Assembly (NCBI GenBank): GCA_016715885.1
Contig: JADJXL010000018.1
Span: 496,001-560,000, forward strand
Reading direction: 5' to 3'
Length of the DNA stretch: 64,000 bases
DNA from: Polyangiaceae bacterium
GTDB taxonomy: Bacteria; Myxococcota_A; Polyangia; Polyangiales; Polyangiaceae
The position numbers were made by a program, and so were the translations under genes. Below are positions 23,066 through 32,221 of this stretch, piece after piece. The stretch's first letter is position 1. Every line of letters starts with the position of its first letter. Below the pieces are notes generated by a model, which saw only the letters and a program-made list of their open reading frames with translations, was not told the origin of the DNA and did not search any database.

Positions 23066-25537
23066 ATGAGCAACGCACAGTTGTCCTTCGAGTCCGGCGA
23101 ACACCTCGACGTTCGCACGTTTGCGGTGCACGAGGCTATTTCGGCTTCCTTTCAAATCGATATCGTCGCCATGGGTGCGGACGACGTCGACCTCGAAAAG
23201 CTCAGCGGACGCCCAGCGTCATTTACTCTATCTGGCATCGGCGGCAAGCGCACCTGGACGGGCGTGTGTGCGCGCATCACGCAAACGAGCGTCGAACCGG
23301 ATGGTTTGTCCACGTACGCGGTGAAAATTGCGCCGCAATTTTGGATGCTCAACCATCGCCGCAATCACCGCGCATTTCAGCATTCATCGGTTCCGGACAT
23401 CGTCGAGAAAATCCTCAATGAATGGCAAGTGCCCTTCGAAATGAAGGTCGACGGTGCAGCCCACGGCAAGCGCGAATTCTGCGTGCAATATGGCGAAACG
23501 GATCACGACTTCGTTCGGCGCCTCCTGGTCGATGCGGGCATTTCGTTTCATTTCTCGACGCCCGAGGGATCCAATGAAACGAAAATGATCATCACGGATA
23601 CGCCGACGTCTGCCGAGCCGCGCTCGAAACCGCTCCCATTCATGCGTTCTCCGAGCATGGGCGAAAAAAGCGAGCACGTGACCGAAATGTCGCTGCAGCA
23701 AATGGTGAAACCGGGCAAAGCCGTCGTTCGCGATTTCGATTTTCGTCGCCCAAGCTTCCAGCTCGCAGGGTCCCATGGAGGTGGCTCGAATGCCCTCATG
23801 GAAGATTATTTCTACGTTCCGGGCGCGACGAACGTCAAGGGCGACGGCGCTGTCGACAACACGCCTCACGCCGATAAAGAAGGCGCATATCGTCACAACG
23901 AAAAAGAAGCCACCGCGCGCGCTCAGCGGCATACCGAAGCACTGAAAGCCGCTTCCTGGCGCGCCTCGTTCAATACATCCGCAATCAATGTTGCAGCGGG
24001 CGACGTCATTTCCATCAGCGGTCATCCGCATCCGAGCGTCAAGAACGGGAAAAAGCTGCTCGTCACGTCGTCCTTCATTACGGGCGAAATCAATGAAGAT
24101 TGGAATGCCGGTGCCGATGCGGTATCGGCCGAAGCGCCGTATCGTCCAATGTTGACGACGAGCAGCCCCACCGACCCGCATCGCAGCGAAGAAGATGGTC
24201 CGTTCAAGGCCGTGACGAAAGCGGACAAACCCCGCATTCAAGGGCTTCAAAGCGCGACGGTGGTGGGTCCGAAGGGCGAAGAGATTCACGTCGATGAATT
24301 CGGGCGCGTAAAAATCCAATTCCCTTGGGACCGCGAAGCGAAGGGCGACGAAAAAGGGTCGTGCTGGGTGCGCGTGGCGCAGCAATGGGCAGGTCCCGGC
24401 TACGGCATGATCACGATGCCTCGCGTGGGGCAAGAAGTTCTCGTCGGGTTCCTCGAAGGAGATCCGGATTTGCCGATGATCGTCGGGCGCATGTTCGATA
24501 CGACGTCGCCCGTGCCGTATCCGATGCCGGAAAACAAAACGCGCACGACGTTGAAATCGAGCTCGAAAAATGGCGGCAATGAAATCACGTTCGAGGACAA
24601 AGCGGACGGCGAGCTGTTTTACTTGGCCGCGACGAAAGATTTCCACAAAATCGTCAAAAAAGACGAGCTCGAAGAGACCAAGGGCAACCGGCACGTCACG
24701 GTGGAGGGAGATCTGATTCTATCCGCCAAGGGGAACGTGATCATTCAGGCGGGTAAGGAATTGGTCGTCAAGGGCGGGCCGAAGGTGCAAATCAATCCGC
24801 CGGGGCAAATTTCACAAGCGGACAAACCCAAGGAATTGTCGGGACAGCAAGGGGGAGCGAAGCCTCCGCCGAAAGAGGAAGCTCCGAAAGCCGCGCCTCC
24901 GAAGCAAGAAGCGCCGAAGCCGAAAGAGCAGCCGGCCAAACCCGCGCCTGCACAGCAGCCTTCGGGCAAGTCGCAAGCAGCGCAGCAAAACGAACGCCTC
25001 TTCAAGATGAATCCGGGTGGGCCGACGGGCAAATTCCAGCAAGTCGCGGCGGCGCGCAAAGCTCACGCGGAGAAATATCAAGAATTGGCCAAACAGATTG
25101 GCGAAAAGCACAACATCCCGCCGGCCATGGCGCTCGCCTGGATGAATCGCGAATCGGCCTTCGGCGAATTCTTGGATTCGCGCGGGTACAGCAAGTTCGA
25201 TGGGCAAGGGTTTGGCCTCTTCCAGGTGGACAAACGCTACCATACGCCGAGGGGTGGTCCGGCCGATTGGAATCACATCGATCAAGCGATGGGGATTTAC
25301 AAGGATTACGTCTCGCAGATCAAGTCGAAGAACCCAGGCTGGACCGAAGAAGAATACATGGCCGCAGGTCTCGTTGCCTTCAACGCCGGACCGGGCAATG
25401 CGCGAACTCGACCGTCGAGTCCCGCGGCATGGGCGCAGCTCGATAGCGGAACGGCTCATATCGCGGATCCGAAGGGCGACTATTCGCGTGACGTTTGGTC
25501 CGAAGCGCAATGGTACGCGAAAAACCTGAAGTGGTAA
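23066..25537 (+). CDS. vgrG: Evolved VgrG with C-terminal lysozyme-like domain
   Basis: This protein of about 823 residues forms the needle tip of a type VI-like injection machine. The gp27-like N-terminus (MSNAQLSFESGEHLDVRTF) is followed by the gp5 OB region (KIQFPWDREAKGD, SCWVRVAQQWAGPGYGM, PRVGQEVLVGFLEGDPDLP), a beta-prism stretch (GNRHVTVEGDLILSAKGNV), a Lys/Pro/Ala linker, and a lysozyme/transglycosylase domain (about 660-823). The candidate catalytic Glu is in AWMNRESAFGEF (about 696), followed by GFGLFQVDKRYHTPRGG and AGLVAFNAGPGNARTR. The start at 23066 has GGAG 10 bases upstream; 23057 is an alternative. Confidence 0.93.
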   Translation: MSNAQLSFESGEHLDVRTFAVHEAISASFQIDIVAMGADDVDLEKLSGRPASFTLSGIGGKRTWTGVCARITQTSVEPDGLSTYAVKIAPQFWMLNHRRNHRAFQHSSVPDIVEKILNEWQVPFEMKVDGAAHGKREFCVQYGETDHDFVRRLLVDAGISFHFSTPEGSNETKMIITDTPTSAEPRSKPLPFMRSPSMGEKSEHVTEMSLQQMVKPGKAVVRDFDFRRPSFQLAGSHGGGSNALMEDYFYVPGATNVKGDGAVDNTPHADKEGAYRHNEKEATARAQRHTEALKAASWRASFNTSAINVAAGDVISISGHPHPSVKNGKKLLVTSSFITGEINEDWNAGADAVSAEAPYRPMLTTSSPTDPHRSEEDGPFKAVTKADKPRIQGLQSATVVGPKGEEIHVDEFGRVKIQFPWDREAKGDEKGSCWVRVAQQWAGPGYGMITMPRVGQEVLVGFLEGDPDLPMIVGRMFDTTSPVPYPMPENKTRTTLKSSSKNGGNEITFEDKADGELFYLAATKDFHKIVKKDELEETKGNRHVTVEGDLILSAKGNVIIQAGKELVVKGGPKVQINPPGQISQADKPKELSGQQGGAKPPPKEEAPKAAPPKQEAPKPKEQPAKPAPAQQPSGKSQAAQQNERLFKMNPGGPTGKFQQVAAARKAHAEKYQELAKQIGEKHNIPPAMALAWMNRESAFGEFLDSRGYSKFDGQGFGLFQVDKRYHTPRGGPADWNHIDQAMGIYKDYVSQIKSKNPGWTEEEYMAAGLVAFNAGPGNARTRPSSPAAWAQLDSGTAHIADPKGDYSRDVWSEAQWYAKNLKW

Positions 25538-25556
25538 TCTTCGTGGAGGTTTGGCC

Positions 25557-26402
25557 ATGACACTTTTGGTTGCTCGCAAAGACGTGGACATCTGCACCGG
25601 ACATGATGCTTGTCCGCCGCGAAAAGCCGTCGAAGGAAGCCCCGACGTGTTCCTCGAAGGGTACGCCGTGGTGCGGCAAGGAGACCTTTGGGAATCGCAC
25701 GGGTGCCCGGCGCACCCGCCGCACCAAGGCCGCGTGCTTCAAGCATCGGACGAGGTGATCGTCAATGGTTTGCCCGTGGTTCGAGTCGGTGATCCGCTCG
25801 ATTGCGGAGGCAATGTCCAGACGGGATGCGAAGCCCTTTATGCTGGCGGAAAATTGTCGTCAGCGAATCCAAACGCCATCTTGAGCAGAATGGATCCGGG
25901 CGAAATGCCGCGCGCGACCGAAGAAGCGCCGCTCGATGCCGCAAGGGCCCAAGAGCTCGTGCCTCTTGCCAAAGAGCTCGGCGAACAGTACGGAATTCCT
26001 CCCGCGCTGGCACTCGGCATTGCGAGTCGTGAATCCGGGTTCGGTCGCCATTTGGACGAAAACGGATACGGCAAATACGATAGCAATGGATATGGTATGT
26101 TCCAGGTGGACAAACAGTACCATACGCCAACGGGTGATCCGTACAGCAGGGCGCATGCCGAACAAGCCATGGGGATTTTCCGCAATGATCTGGATCGCGT
26201 AGCTGCCGCGCATCCCGATTGGCCCCGCGAGCAGCAGTTAGCGACTGCCACGGCTGCTTACAATTTCGGTTATGGGAATGCGCGCACACAGCCGGCGGAT
26301 GCCGCAGGTTGGGCGAGACTCGACGACGGCACCTCGGGCGACGATTATTCGCGTGACGTCTGGGCGCGCGCGCAGTATTTTGCAGACAACCTGGAGTGGT
26401 AA
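25557..26402 (+). CDS. PAAR-like tip protein fused to the same lysozyme-like domain
   Basis: The protein is about 281 residues from the ATG at 25557, with GGAGGT 8 bases before. The N-terminal part (about 1-100) has PAAR-like features: CPPRKAVEGSPDVFLEGYAV, VRQGDLWESHGCPAHPP, VNGLPVVRVGDPLDCGG. PAAR proteins sharpen the VgrG spike. The C-terminal part (about 125-281) is paralogous to the VgrG extension: IASRESGFGRHL (Glu about 159), YGMFQVDKQYHTPTGD, AAYNFGYGNARTQ, DDYSRDVWARAQYFADN. Two adjacent tip proteins thus carry related muramidase domains, which implies delivery of peptidoglycan hydrolases into rival cells. No obvious immunity gene follows. Confidence 0.85.
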   Translation: MTLLVARKDVDICTGHDACPPRKAVEGSPDVFLEGYAVVRQGDLWESHGCPAHPPHQGRVLQASDEVIVNGLPVVRVGDPLDCGGNVQTGCEALYAGGKLSSANPNAILSRMDPGEMPRATEEAPLDAARAQELVPLAKELGEQYGIPPALALGIASRESGFGRHLDENGYGKYDSNGYGMFQVDKQYHTPTGDPYSRAHAEQAMGIFRNDLDRVAAAHPDWPREQQLATATAAYNFGYGNARTQPADAAGWARLDDGTSGDDYSRDVWARAQYFADNLEW

Positions 26403-26435
26403 TACGCCACTGCTCGACTTCGTCCTGCACTTCTC

Positions 26436-29204
26436 ATGCGCATCATCAATTCTCCGCCGTTCGCCACGAGCTTCATCACGTGGCAAGAGCAACCTGGGCA
26501 ATGGACGCTGACGCTCGTTTGCAAAGCGACGTTTTCGCTCGTGCCAGGAACTGCAGTCGTTGCGGCGGAGCCGGACGGAATCAACGACCACGACAACCAT
26601 TGGGACGATGATCCGCAAAAGAGCGTTTATGCTCCGTCGGATCTCGTTCCGTACAAACCCAATCCCGAAGTGCTGCTCGTCGGCAATGCTTTCGCGCCGC
26701 GTGGTGAACCCGTGCGTTCACTTTTTGCGCGTCTGGTCGTCGGGCAAATGGACAAATCGGTCGAGGTATTTGGTCAGCGTACGATTGCGCCCGATGGATC
26801 GCTCGTGGAAGGACCGCGGTGGGCGCAGATGTCGCTTCGTTACGAGCGAGCTGCGGGGGGCGAGGGGTCTTGGAATCCCGTGGGCGTGGATCCTTCGGCG
26901 ACGGATCCTTATGGTCGTCGCACGCTTCCCAATTTGCAGCCGCCCGCATTTCCCGATGTCGATCGTGGAGCACCCGTACCGGCCATTGGCTTCGGGCCGA
27001 TGGCCGCGCGGTGGCCTGCTCGGAGTGACAAACTCGGGCCGCTTTCGGCCGCCTTTCTGCAAGGTAACTGGACCGAAACGGCGCTGGGGATGGACTTCGA
27101 TGGTTCGTACTTCCAAGCGGCACCCTCGGATCAATTCATTGACGAAATCCGGGCCGACGAAACGATCGTGCTCGAAAATCTGCACAAAGACGTGGAACGG
27201 CTCGTCACCCGTTTGCCTGGGCTGAGGCCGCGAACTCGGGTCGAAATCGATGGTCTCCCGCCGTGGGAATTGTCGCTCGTCGCGGACACCTTGTGGATCG
27301 ATACGAATCGGGCCATTTGCACGGTCATTTTTCGCGGGCAACTTCCGCTGGATGGCCGAGACCAACCGGGCACGATATACATTGGCGTCGAATACCCAGG
27401 CGAACCCGTGCGGTTTCCAGATCCCCCACAACGACCGCATGCCGCGAGCGTCCCGGAAAGCCCAACCGACGACGATTTCGACGACATGGACAATACGCAC
27501 ACGAATGCGGACGCGCTCGAGGGGCTCGATGCGGTTTTACCTTTCAAGAGCTCGCCGTCGCCCGCATTGCCGTGGGATCCTGGCGCCACGCCACCTGCGC
27601 CCGTTCGGTCAGCTTCGCCCATGCGTCCGAAACGCCCGGAAGACTTTGGCGCAACGGGTATCTTTCCGGCCGTATCCGTTTCCGGTGCCATGCCAACGTG
27701 GCTCGACAAAGGCGCCGCATCGAAATCGCGCTCGGCGCAGGCACCTCGGTCGACGGCGCCGCCTCCTGTCGCTCAGCAGCCATTGCAAGGTGCGCCGGTT
27801 GCGCCACCGCCGCCCGTTGCGCAAATGCTTCGCTCGAATGAAGTGGCGCCGCCGAGCTTGGCAGCGGCGAGTCACCGAGCGGCTGGCATTGAAAGCGTTC
27901 CTGCAGCATCGCGATCCGCGCCGCCGGTAGCGCCGCCCATGTCACGGCCCGTGCCGCCCATTGCGCCGCCCATGACGATGCCGATTCCGCCCGGCGCTCC
28001 GCCACCGCCGCCCATGCGAAGCTACGCGCCGACGCTGCCGGGCATCGTGGCGCAGCCTGCGCCGGGCGCGCCCGCGCCGCCCGTGGCGCCCGTCGGTACG
28101 ACATTCGGTCAAGCCGCTGTGCTCGCGGCAGCGAAGGCGCATGCAGCCGTGCCGCCGTCTGCTCCGTCTTCGCCCTCTTCCCCGGCTCCTCCGGCGCTCG
28201 AAAAGGATCGATCGCGCGCGGGCAAACCGGATCCGCGAATGCTCGCGACGGCCGCATTTCTGGGAGCTGCGGAAGCATCGAATGCGGCGGCGACGACGTT
28301 GCCCGAGGAAAAGGACGACAAACTGCCGAAAGACAAGGTTTCGGCAAGTGCGTCTGGACCAACCCCTGGGCGAATGCTCGTCGACATTCTGTGGTACGAT
28401 CCCGCAGTTGCCCCGCGTCTCGAGGAAAACCCCGCGTGGAAGCGCATTTTGGACGTCGATCCGCCGGAAGAAAAAAAGAACGAAGACGCGGACGGTTACC
28501 TCGAGCCGGACCTGGACAAACCCCAGAAAAAACCCGTCGAGCCTATCGAAAAGACGCCCGAGCAGAAGGCGAAGGACGAAAAGTCTAGGGTCTCGAAAGT
28601 ATTGTCGCGCGCGACGCCCACCATCGACGTCGAGAATGCGCTTTTTTCGGCCGTCAATGACGATGGCGTGCTCGAGCCTCCGCTTTGCGTGGTAGCGGGC
28701 GAAATCGAATTGCCTTTCGACGAGGTCGAGACGCTGAGGGTGCTCACGAGCGCGGCGGCGCCGCTGGCGACGGGTGACAAGAAATTGAAAGAAACGGTCG
28801 ATTTGGCCAATGAGGCGCTCGGCACGCCGCTCGGCAAATCACCCGAAGTCGCTGCGAACTTTTCCGTGCGTGTACGCGAAGCCTGGATGAAGGCGAATCG
28901 CATGCTTCCATCGGATTATTTGGACGTGCATTCACGCCGCGTGCTGCTCGAACAACGCAAGTATCAAATGCGCGAGCTTGCTTCGGCGGAATGGATTCGT
29001 GCGGTGCTCCATGGAGTATCGGGGGACAAACCAATTCCGACGTATCTGCCGGCGGATCTGTCGAAAAAGCTGCCGCTTTTCATCAAGTTTTCCGTGCGGC
29101 TCATTGCGGAAGTATTGCCGCAGCAGGATCAGAACGAAGCGCATGCGATTGCGCTGCGCGTGTATGCGCTTGCGCGCACGATTCCCGTGCGGCCGAGGCG
29201 ATGA
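26436..29204 (+). CDS. DUF2169-family protein with long Pro/Ala linker
   Basis: The N-terminal 300 residues of this 922-residue protein match DUF2169: SPPFATSFITWQEQPGQWTL, CKATFSLVPGT, KPNPEVLLVGNAFAP, the later IDGLPPWELSLVADTLWID. DUF2169 proteins are encoded with VgrG/PAAR genes and are thought to act as adaptors for loading effectors. Residues about 370-610 are Pro/Ala-rich and disordered. A second helical domain (about 640-922) includes DILWYDPAVAPRLEENPAWK and a C-terminal helical bundle. It is the last gene of the tip/effector operon. Confidence 0.85.
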   Translation: MRIINSPPFATSFITWQEQPGQWTLTLVCKATFSLVPGTAVVAAEPDGINDHDNHWDDDPQKSVYAPSDLVPYKPNPEVLLVGNAFAPRGEPVRSLFARLVVGQMDKSVEVFGQRTIAPDGSLVEGPRWAQMSLRYERAAGGEGSWNPVGVDPSATDPYGRRTLPNLQPPAFPDVDRGAPVPAIGFGPMAARWPARSDKLGPLSAAFLQGNWTETALGMDFDGSYFQAAPSDQFIDEIRADETIVLENLHKDVERLVTRLPGLRPRTRVEIDGLPPWELSLVADTLWIDTNRAICTVIFRGQLPLDGRDQPGTIYIGVEYPGEPVRFPDPPQRPHAASVPESPTDDDFDDMDNTHTNADALEGLDAVLPFKSSPSPALPWDPGATPPAPVRSASPMRPKRPEDFGATGIFPAVSVSGAMPTWLDKGAASKSRSAQAPRSTAPPPVAQQPLQGAPVAPPPPVAQMLRSNEVAPPSLAAASHRAAGIESVPAASRSAPPVAPPMSRPVPPIAPPMTMPIPPGAPPPPPMRSYAPTLPGIVAQPAPGAPAPPVAPVGTTFGQAAVLAAAKAHAAVPPSAPSSPSSPAPPALEKDRSRAGKPDPRMLATAAFLGAAEASNAAATTLPEEKDDKLPKDKVSASASGPTPGRMLVDILWYDPAVAPRLEENPAWKRILDVDPPEEKKNEDADGYLEPDLDKPQKKPVEPIEKTPEQKAKDEKSRVSKVLSRATPTIDVENALFSAVNDDGVLEPPLCVVAGEIELPFDEVETLRVLTSAAAPLATGDKKLKETVDLANEALGTPLGKSPEVAANFSVRVREAWMKANRMLPSDYLDVHSRRVLLEQRKYQMRELASAEWIRAVLHGVSGDKPIPTYLPADLSKKLPLFIKFSVRLIAEVLPQQDQNEAHAIALRVYALARTIPVRPRR

Positions 29205-29210
29205 CGAAGG

Positions 29211-29579
29211 TCACGGAACCCCAAAAATCGTGCGCGAAAGCATTCCGAGCCCAAAGCTCGACATGTTCGCGATGAATGCCCATCGCCATGGTTTTTCGAG
29301 GCCCAGAAATCGAAAATAAAGCGCTTCGGCAACGACGGCGAACGTTTCGGCAAAAGCCACCATGACCCAATACTTCGCGTCGCTGCTCATCCGTAACGAT
29401 GCATGTGGTGCGTATGCGGATTGGTAAAACCAATCGAAGAGTTCCGGAATGACGAACCAGACGATGGGATGCGTCAGCGCCGTTGCCCCAAAAGCTTCGT
29501 GCACGCGCGCTCGCAGGCCGCGCATGTAAATGGGCATTTCGATGATTTGGGTGAACAAAAACGCCCAGAACCAAGGCAT
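29211..29579 (-). CDS. Small integral membrane protein of unknown function
   Basis: The protein has 122 residues from the ATG at 29579 (MPWFWAFLFTQIIEMPIYMR). The frame is open upstream to 29741 but runs through the coding region of the next gene. Four hydrophobic segments are seen (about 2-18, 35-52, 68-88, 97-115). There is no motif I recognise. It converges with the DUF2169 gene (6 bases between stops) and follows the STAS gene by 22 bases on its own strand. A role as an immunity protein for the lysozyme effectors is possible, but opposite orientation argues against it. Confidence 0.65.
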   Translation of the reverse strand: MPWFWAFLFTQIIEMPIYMRGLRARVHEAFGATALTHPIVWFVIPELFDWFYQSAYAPHASLRMSSDAKYWVMVAFAETFAVVAEALYFRFLGLEKPWRWAFIANMSSFGLGMLSRTIFGVP

Positions 29580-29601
29580 CGTCGTTGATTTCGAGCGGTA
29601 A

Positions 29602-30036
29602 TCAGAAGATTTGCACGGACGTCGGAGGCGATTCGTGTTCGTCGTCGAGGAACCATTCAATCCAGGGCATGGCGCCTTCTTCGGTGACGACGAGCTTGAT
29701 GGGAACGAGCGGTTTGCGCACGGCGATGACGATGTTGCCAATCATGTTGACGATGGGCGAATTGCCGGACAAGACCGCGACGGCCTTGACGTATTGAGCG
29801 TATTCGGCGCTGGTCCAAAAGTTACGCGATTCCTGATCCGCCGAACGGATGCCTCGTGCGTCTACGAGCAGAGGAACTCGGAAACCGACATGCATTTTTT
29901 GGAGCACGCCCATGTCTTCGAGGGCGTCCTTGATCGTGTGCTCGATGCCGTCTTTGAATACTTTGCGAATGAACCCCCGTTTGTCCCAGCGAAATGTCGC
30001 GGCACGGGTTTCGTGTTGGATCGATTCGTCGAACAT
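29602..30036 (-). CDS. STAS/SpoIIAA-like protein (DUF7793 type)
   Basis: The protein is about 144 residues from the ATG at 30036, which has GAGGAG about 9 bases upstream; the frame extends to 30093 inside the preceding gene. The core VPLLVDARGIRSADQESRNF, KAVAVLSGNSPIVNMIGN and the C-terminal TEEGAMPWIEWFLDD fit a SpoIIAA/SEC14-like STAS fold. It is downstream of, and co-directional with, an RsbR-like protein, so a partner role in a stressosome-type switch is likely but inferred. Confidence 0.72.
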   Translation of the reverse strand: MFDESIQHETRAATFRWDKRGFIRKVFKDGIEHTIKDALEDMGVLQKMHVGFRVPLLVDARGIRSADQESRNFWTSAEYAQYVKAVAVLSGNSPIVNMIGNIVIAVRKPLVPIKLVVTEEGAMPWIEWFLDDEHESPPTSVQIF

Positions 30037-30049
30037 CTCGTCTCGCTCC

Positions 30050-31195
30050 TCAGCGCTTGCGTCGATCGTGAAGTCGTTTTTGTGAAAGCGCAATACCGGT
30101 CTTCAGCGTGCTGCACGTGACGATGCCCGATAAGTCCAAACCCGTTTCGATCAAGGTTCGAGCGACTTCGGCCCGCATTCCCGTCAGAAATACCTCGACG
30201 CCCAATAGACGCGCCGCCGATGCAGCGCGCATGATCGTGTTGGCGACGTCCGCATCCACGCCCGCGAGCGCCGTGATGTCGATGATCGCCACGCGCGGAT
30301 GATTTGCGGCAATGCCTGAAAGGATCGACGTCAGGATCTGATCGGCACGTTCGGGATCGACGGCACCGACCAGCGGCATGACCATGATCTCGTCGCTGAT
30401 CGGGATGAGCGGCGTGCTCATCTTGCGGATGACTTCGGCCTGCTCGCGAAGCTCGTCATGCAGCCGCTGCCGTTCTTCGTCGGCACGCTTGCGCTCGGTG
30501 ATGTCGTGGAGCACGCACACGAAACCATCGAAACGTGAATCGTTGTAGAGCGCCGAGACCGAGCACGACACGACGATGCTCATGCCATGTTTGTCGACCA
30601 GAACGAGCTCTTCGCCGCGGAGCTGATGAATGTTTTCTCCGAGTTCCAAAGGGACAAACTCGGACAAGGGTTTGCCCACGAGGTCGCGACGAGCATGCCC
30701 GAGGAGGTCGGTCGCAGCGTTGTTCACCGAGCGGATCGAGCCGTCGTGCGTCGTGACGAACAGCGCATCCGGAAGCGACGCGAAAATGTTGTCGAGGTAC
30801 GCGCGCGATACCGTCGTGCTCTGAAGCTCCTCGCGCAGCATGTTGAGGCCGACGGCGACCCCATCGATGGCATCCTTCGCCTCGCTGATCTCGGCACGCA
30901 CCGAGTAGTTGCGAACGGCGATTTGCGTGACGACGTCCATGAGTGACGAAAGCCGTCCTTCGCGGACTTTGCGCTCGTGTGCAAGGTCGGCAGCAAGCTC
31001 GGCGAGTGCCCGCATGAGCTCGTTCGACGAGGAGCTGCTGACTTCGAGAGCACGCGCGGCGCCTTCGTAGTCTCCAGCTTGGAGCTTGCGCACGAGGTCG
31101 CCTGGGCTGCGAAATGCATCGCTGCGCGGCGAAGCGCTGTGGGGCCCCGAGCCAGAGCGTGAGGTGGGTCCGTCGTCGTATCCTCCGATGGCCAT
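30050..31195 (-). CDS. RsbR-like regulator: PAS domain plus STAS domain
   Basis: This is a 381-residue cytoplasmic protein. A Ser/Gly-rich N-terminus and a helical segment (about 50-125) lead into a PAS domain (about 130-245: LPDALFVTTHDGSIRSVNN, FVCVLHDITERKRADEER). A coiled connector is followed by a C-terminal STAS domain (about 270-375: SDEIMVMPLVGAVDPERADQ, HPRVAIIDITALAGVDADVA). PAS-STAS proteins of this layout are stressosome scaffold components that sense a ligand and pass it on through STAS phosphorylation. The 14-base spacing to the next STAS gene supports one operon. Confidence 0.85.
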   Translation of the reverse strand: MAIGGYDDGPTSRSGSGPHSASPRSDAFRSPGDLVRKLQAGDYEGAARALEVSSSSSNELMRALAELAADLAHERKVREGRLSSLMDVVTQIAVRNYSVRAEISEAKDAIDGVAVGLNMLREELQSTTVSRAYLDNIFASLPDALFVTTHDGSIRSVNNAATDLLGHARRDLVGKPLSEFVPLELGENIHQLRGEELVLVDKHGMSIVVSCSVSALYNDSRFDGFVCVLHDITERKRADEERQRLHDELREQAEVIRKMSTPLIPISDEIMVMPLVGAVDPERADQILTSILSGIAANHPRVAIIDITALAGVDADVANTIMRAASAARLLGVEVFLTGMRAEVARTLIETGLDLSGIVTCSTLKTGIALSQKRLHDRRKR

Positions 31196-31495
31196 CTACG
31201 ATCGATCTCCGCGGTTTGCAGCACGCTGCATGCTTTCAGATACCAAAGCCAAGGAGCAGCTTCAGCCGCGCACACGATACCTGTCATGGGCGTGCTGAAG
31301 CAATGTTGCTGTAGCGGGTTTGTCCTGCGCGCCTCGTTGCATGCGTCAGCGTGCTGGCGTGCGTACGCGCGGACGCAAGCGAGCTGTCGCATGCATGCAA
31401 GCAAACGACCGACGCGGCTCGCGATGGGCCACTTGCGCGCAGGTGAGGTGCGCATGGTTCGTGCAGGGGCTTCGGCGCCGCAAGGAGGCAAAAAG
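31196..31495. other. 300-base divergent intergenic region
   Basis: This lies between the RsbR-like gene (minus) and the Hsp20 gene (plus). It contains one GGACAAAC-family octamer (31318-31325, minus orientation) and alternating purine/pyrimidine GCATGC/GTGCGTACGC stretches around 31342-31400. I see no CIRCE element, tRNA or convincing promoter boxes. Confidence 0.4.
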
Positions 31496-32185
31496 ATGGC
31501 TGGAATTCTGCGTAGACGTGAAGGACAGCAAGGTGAGAGCCGCGAAATGGCGCGACAAACCCAAGGCCAAGATCCATTTCAATGGCTGGCCGCGTGGGAT
31601 CCGTTTCGCACGTTCGGCACGCTGGATCCATTTCGTCGCATGCGGGAAATGATCATGGATCCATTTTCGGAACTACAGACCGGGTTTCCCGCCATGAGCC
31701 GCCGCTTCGTGCCCGACATGGAAGTGCGCGAGACAAAAGACAGCTATGTGATTTGTGCAGATTTGCCGGGTTTGCGCGAAGAAGATTTGAACGTCGACGT
31801 GACGGGCAATCGGCTGACGATCAGCGGCAAGCGTGAAGAGGAGCAGCGCGACGAGGGCGAGCGTTATTGGACCTACGAGCGCTCGTATGGGAGCTTCACG
31901 CGCTCGTTCATGCTGCCCGAAGGCACGTCGCCGGATCAGATCGACGCGCAGCTCAATAGTGGGGTGCTCGAGATTCGCATTCCCAAGACCAAAGGCGAAG
32001 AGGCGAAAAAGATTCCCATCAAGGGTGGAGGGCGCGCAGAGCAAGGCGTCCAATCTGGCCGCCGCCAAGTGGGGCAAGGGCAGGCGCAAGCGTCCTCGAC
32101 GGGCGCGGGCGCGACGCAAACCGGTTCGGCTGCATCGACGGGGCAAGAATCGGTGCAAGGGGGCGCGCGAGAGAAAGCCGCGTGA
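31496..32185 (+). CDS. Hsp20/alpha-crystallin small heat-shock protein
   Basis: The protein is about 229 residues from the ATG at 31496, preceded by AAGGAGG at 8 bases; the longer frame upstream is not coding-like. An N-terminal Phe/Arg/Met-rich arm (PFQWLAAWDPFRTFGTLDPF) precedes the alpha-crystallin domain (about 70-165: VPDMEVRETKDSYVICADLP, LNVDVTGNRLTISGKREEE, SYGSFTRSFMLPEG, NSGVLEIRIPK). A Gln/Gly/Ala/Ser-rich tail of about 60 residues is longer than usual. It acts as an ATP-independent holdase. Confidence 0.92.
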   Translation: MAGILRRREGQQGESREMARQTQGQDPFQWLAAWDPFRTFGTLDPFRRMREMIMDPFSELQTGFPAMSRRFVPDMEVRETKDSYVICADLPGLREEDLNVDVTGNRLTISGKREEEQRDEGERYWTYERSYGSFTRSFMLPEGTSPDQIDAQLNSGVLEIRIPKTKGEEAKKIPIKGGGRAEQGVQSGRRQVGQGQAQASSTGAGATQTGSAASTGQESVQGGAREKAA

Positions 32186-32221
32186 TGGACAAGCGTAGCG
32201 CCACGCTGCTATGAAAGGAGC

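Noticed and set aside
22304..29204. A complete type VI secretion locus
   Set aside because: Only tip, effector and adaptor genes are present; no TssB/C sheath, Hcp, ClpV or membrane-complex gene is in the window.
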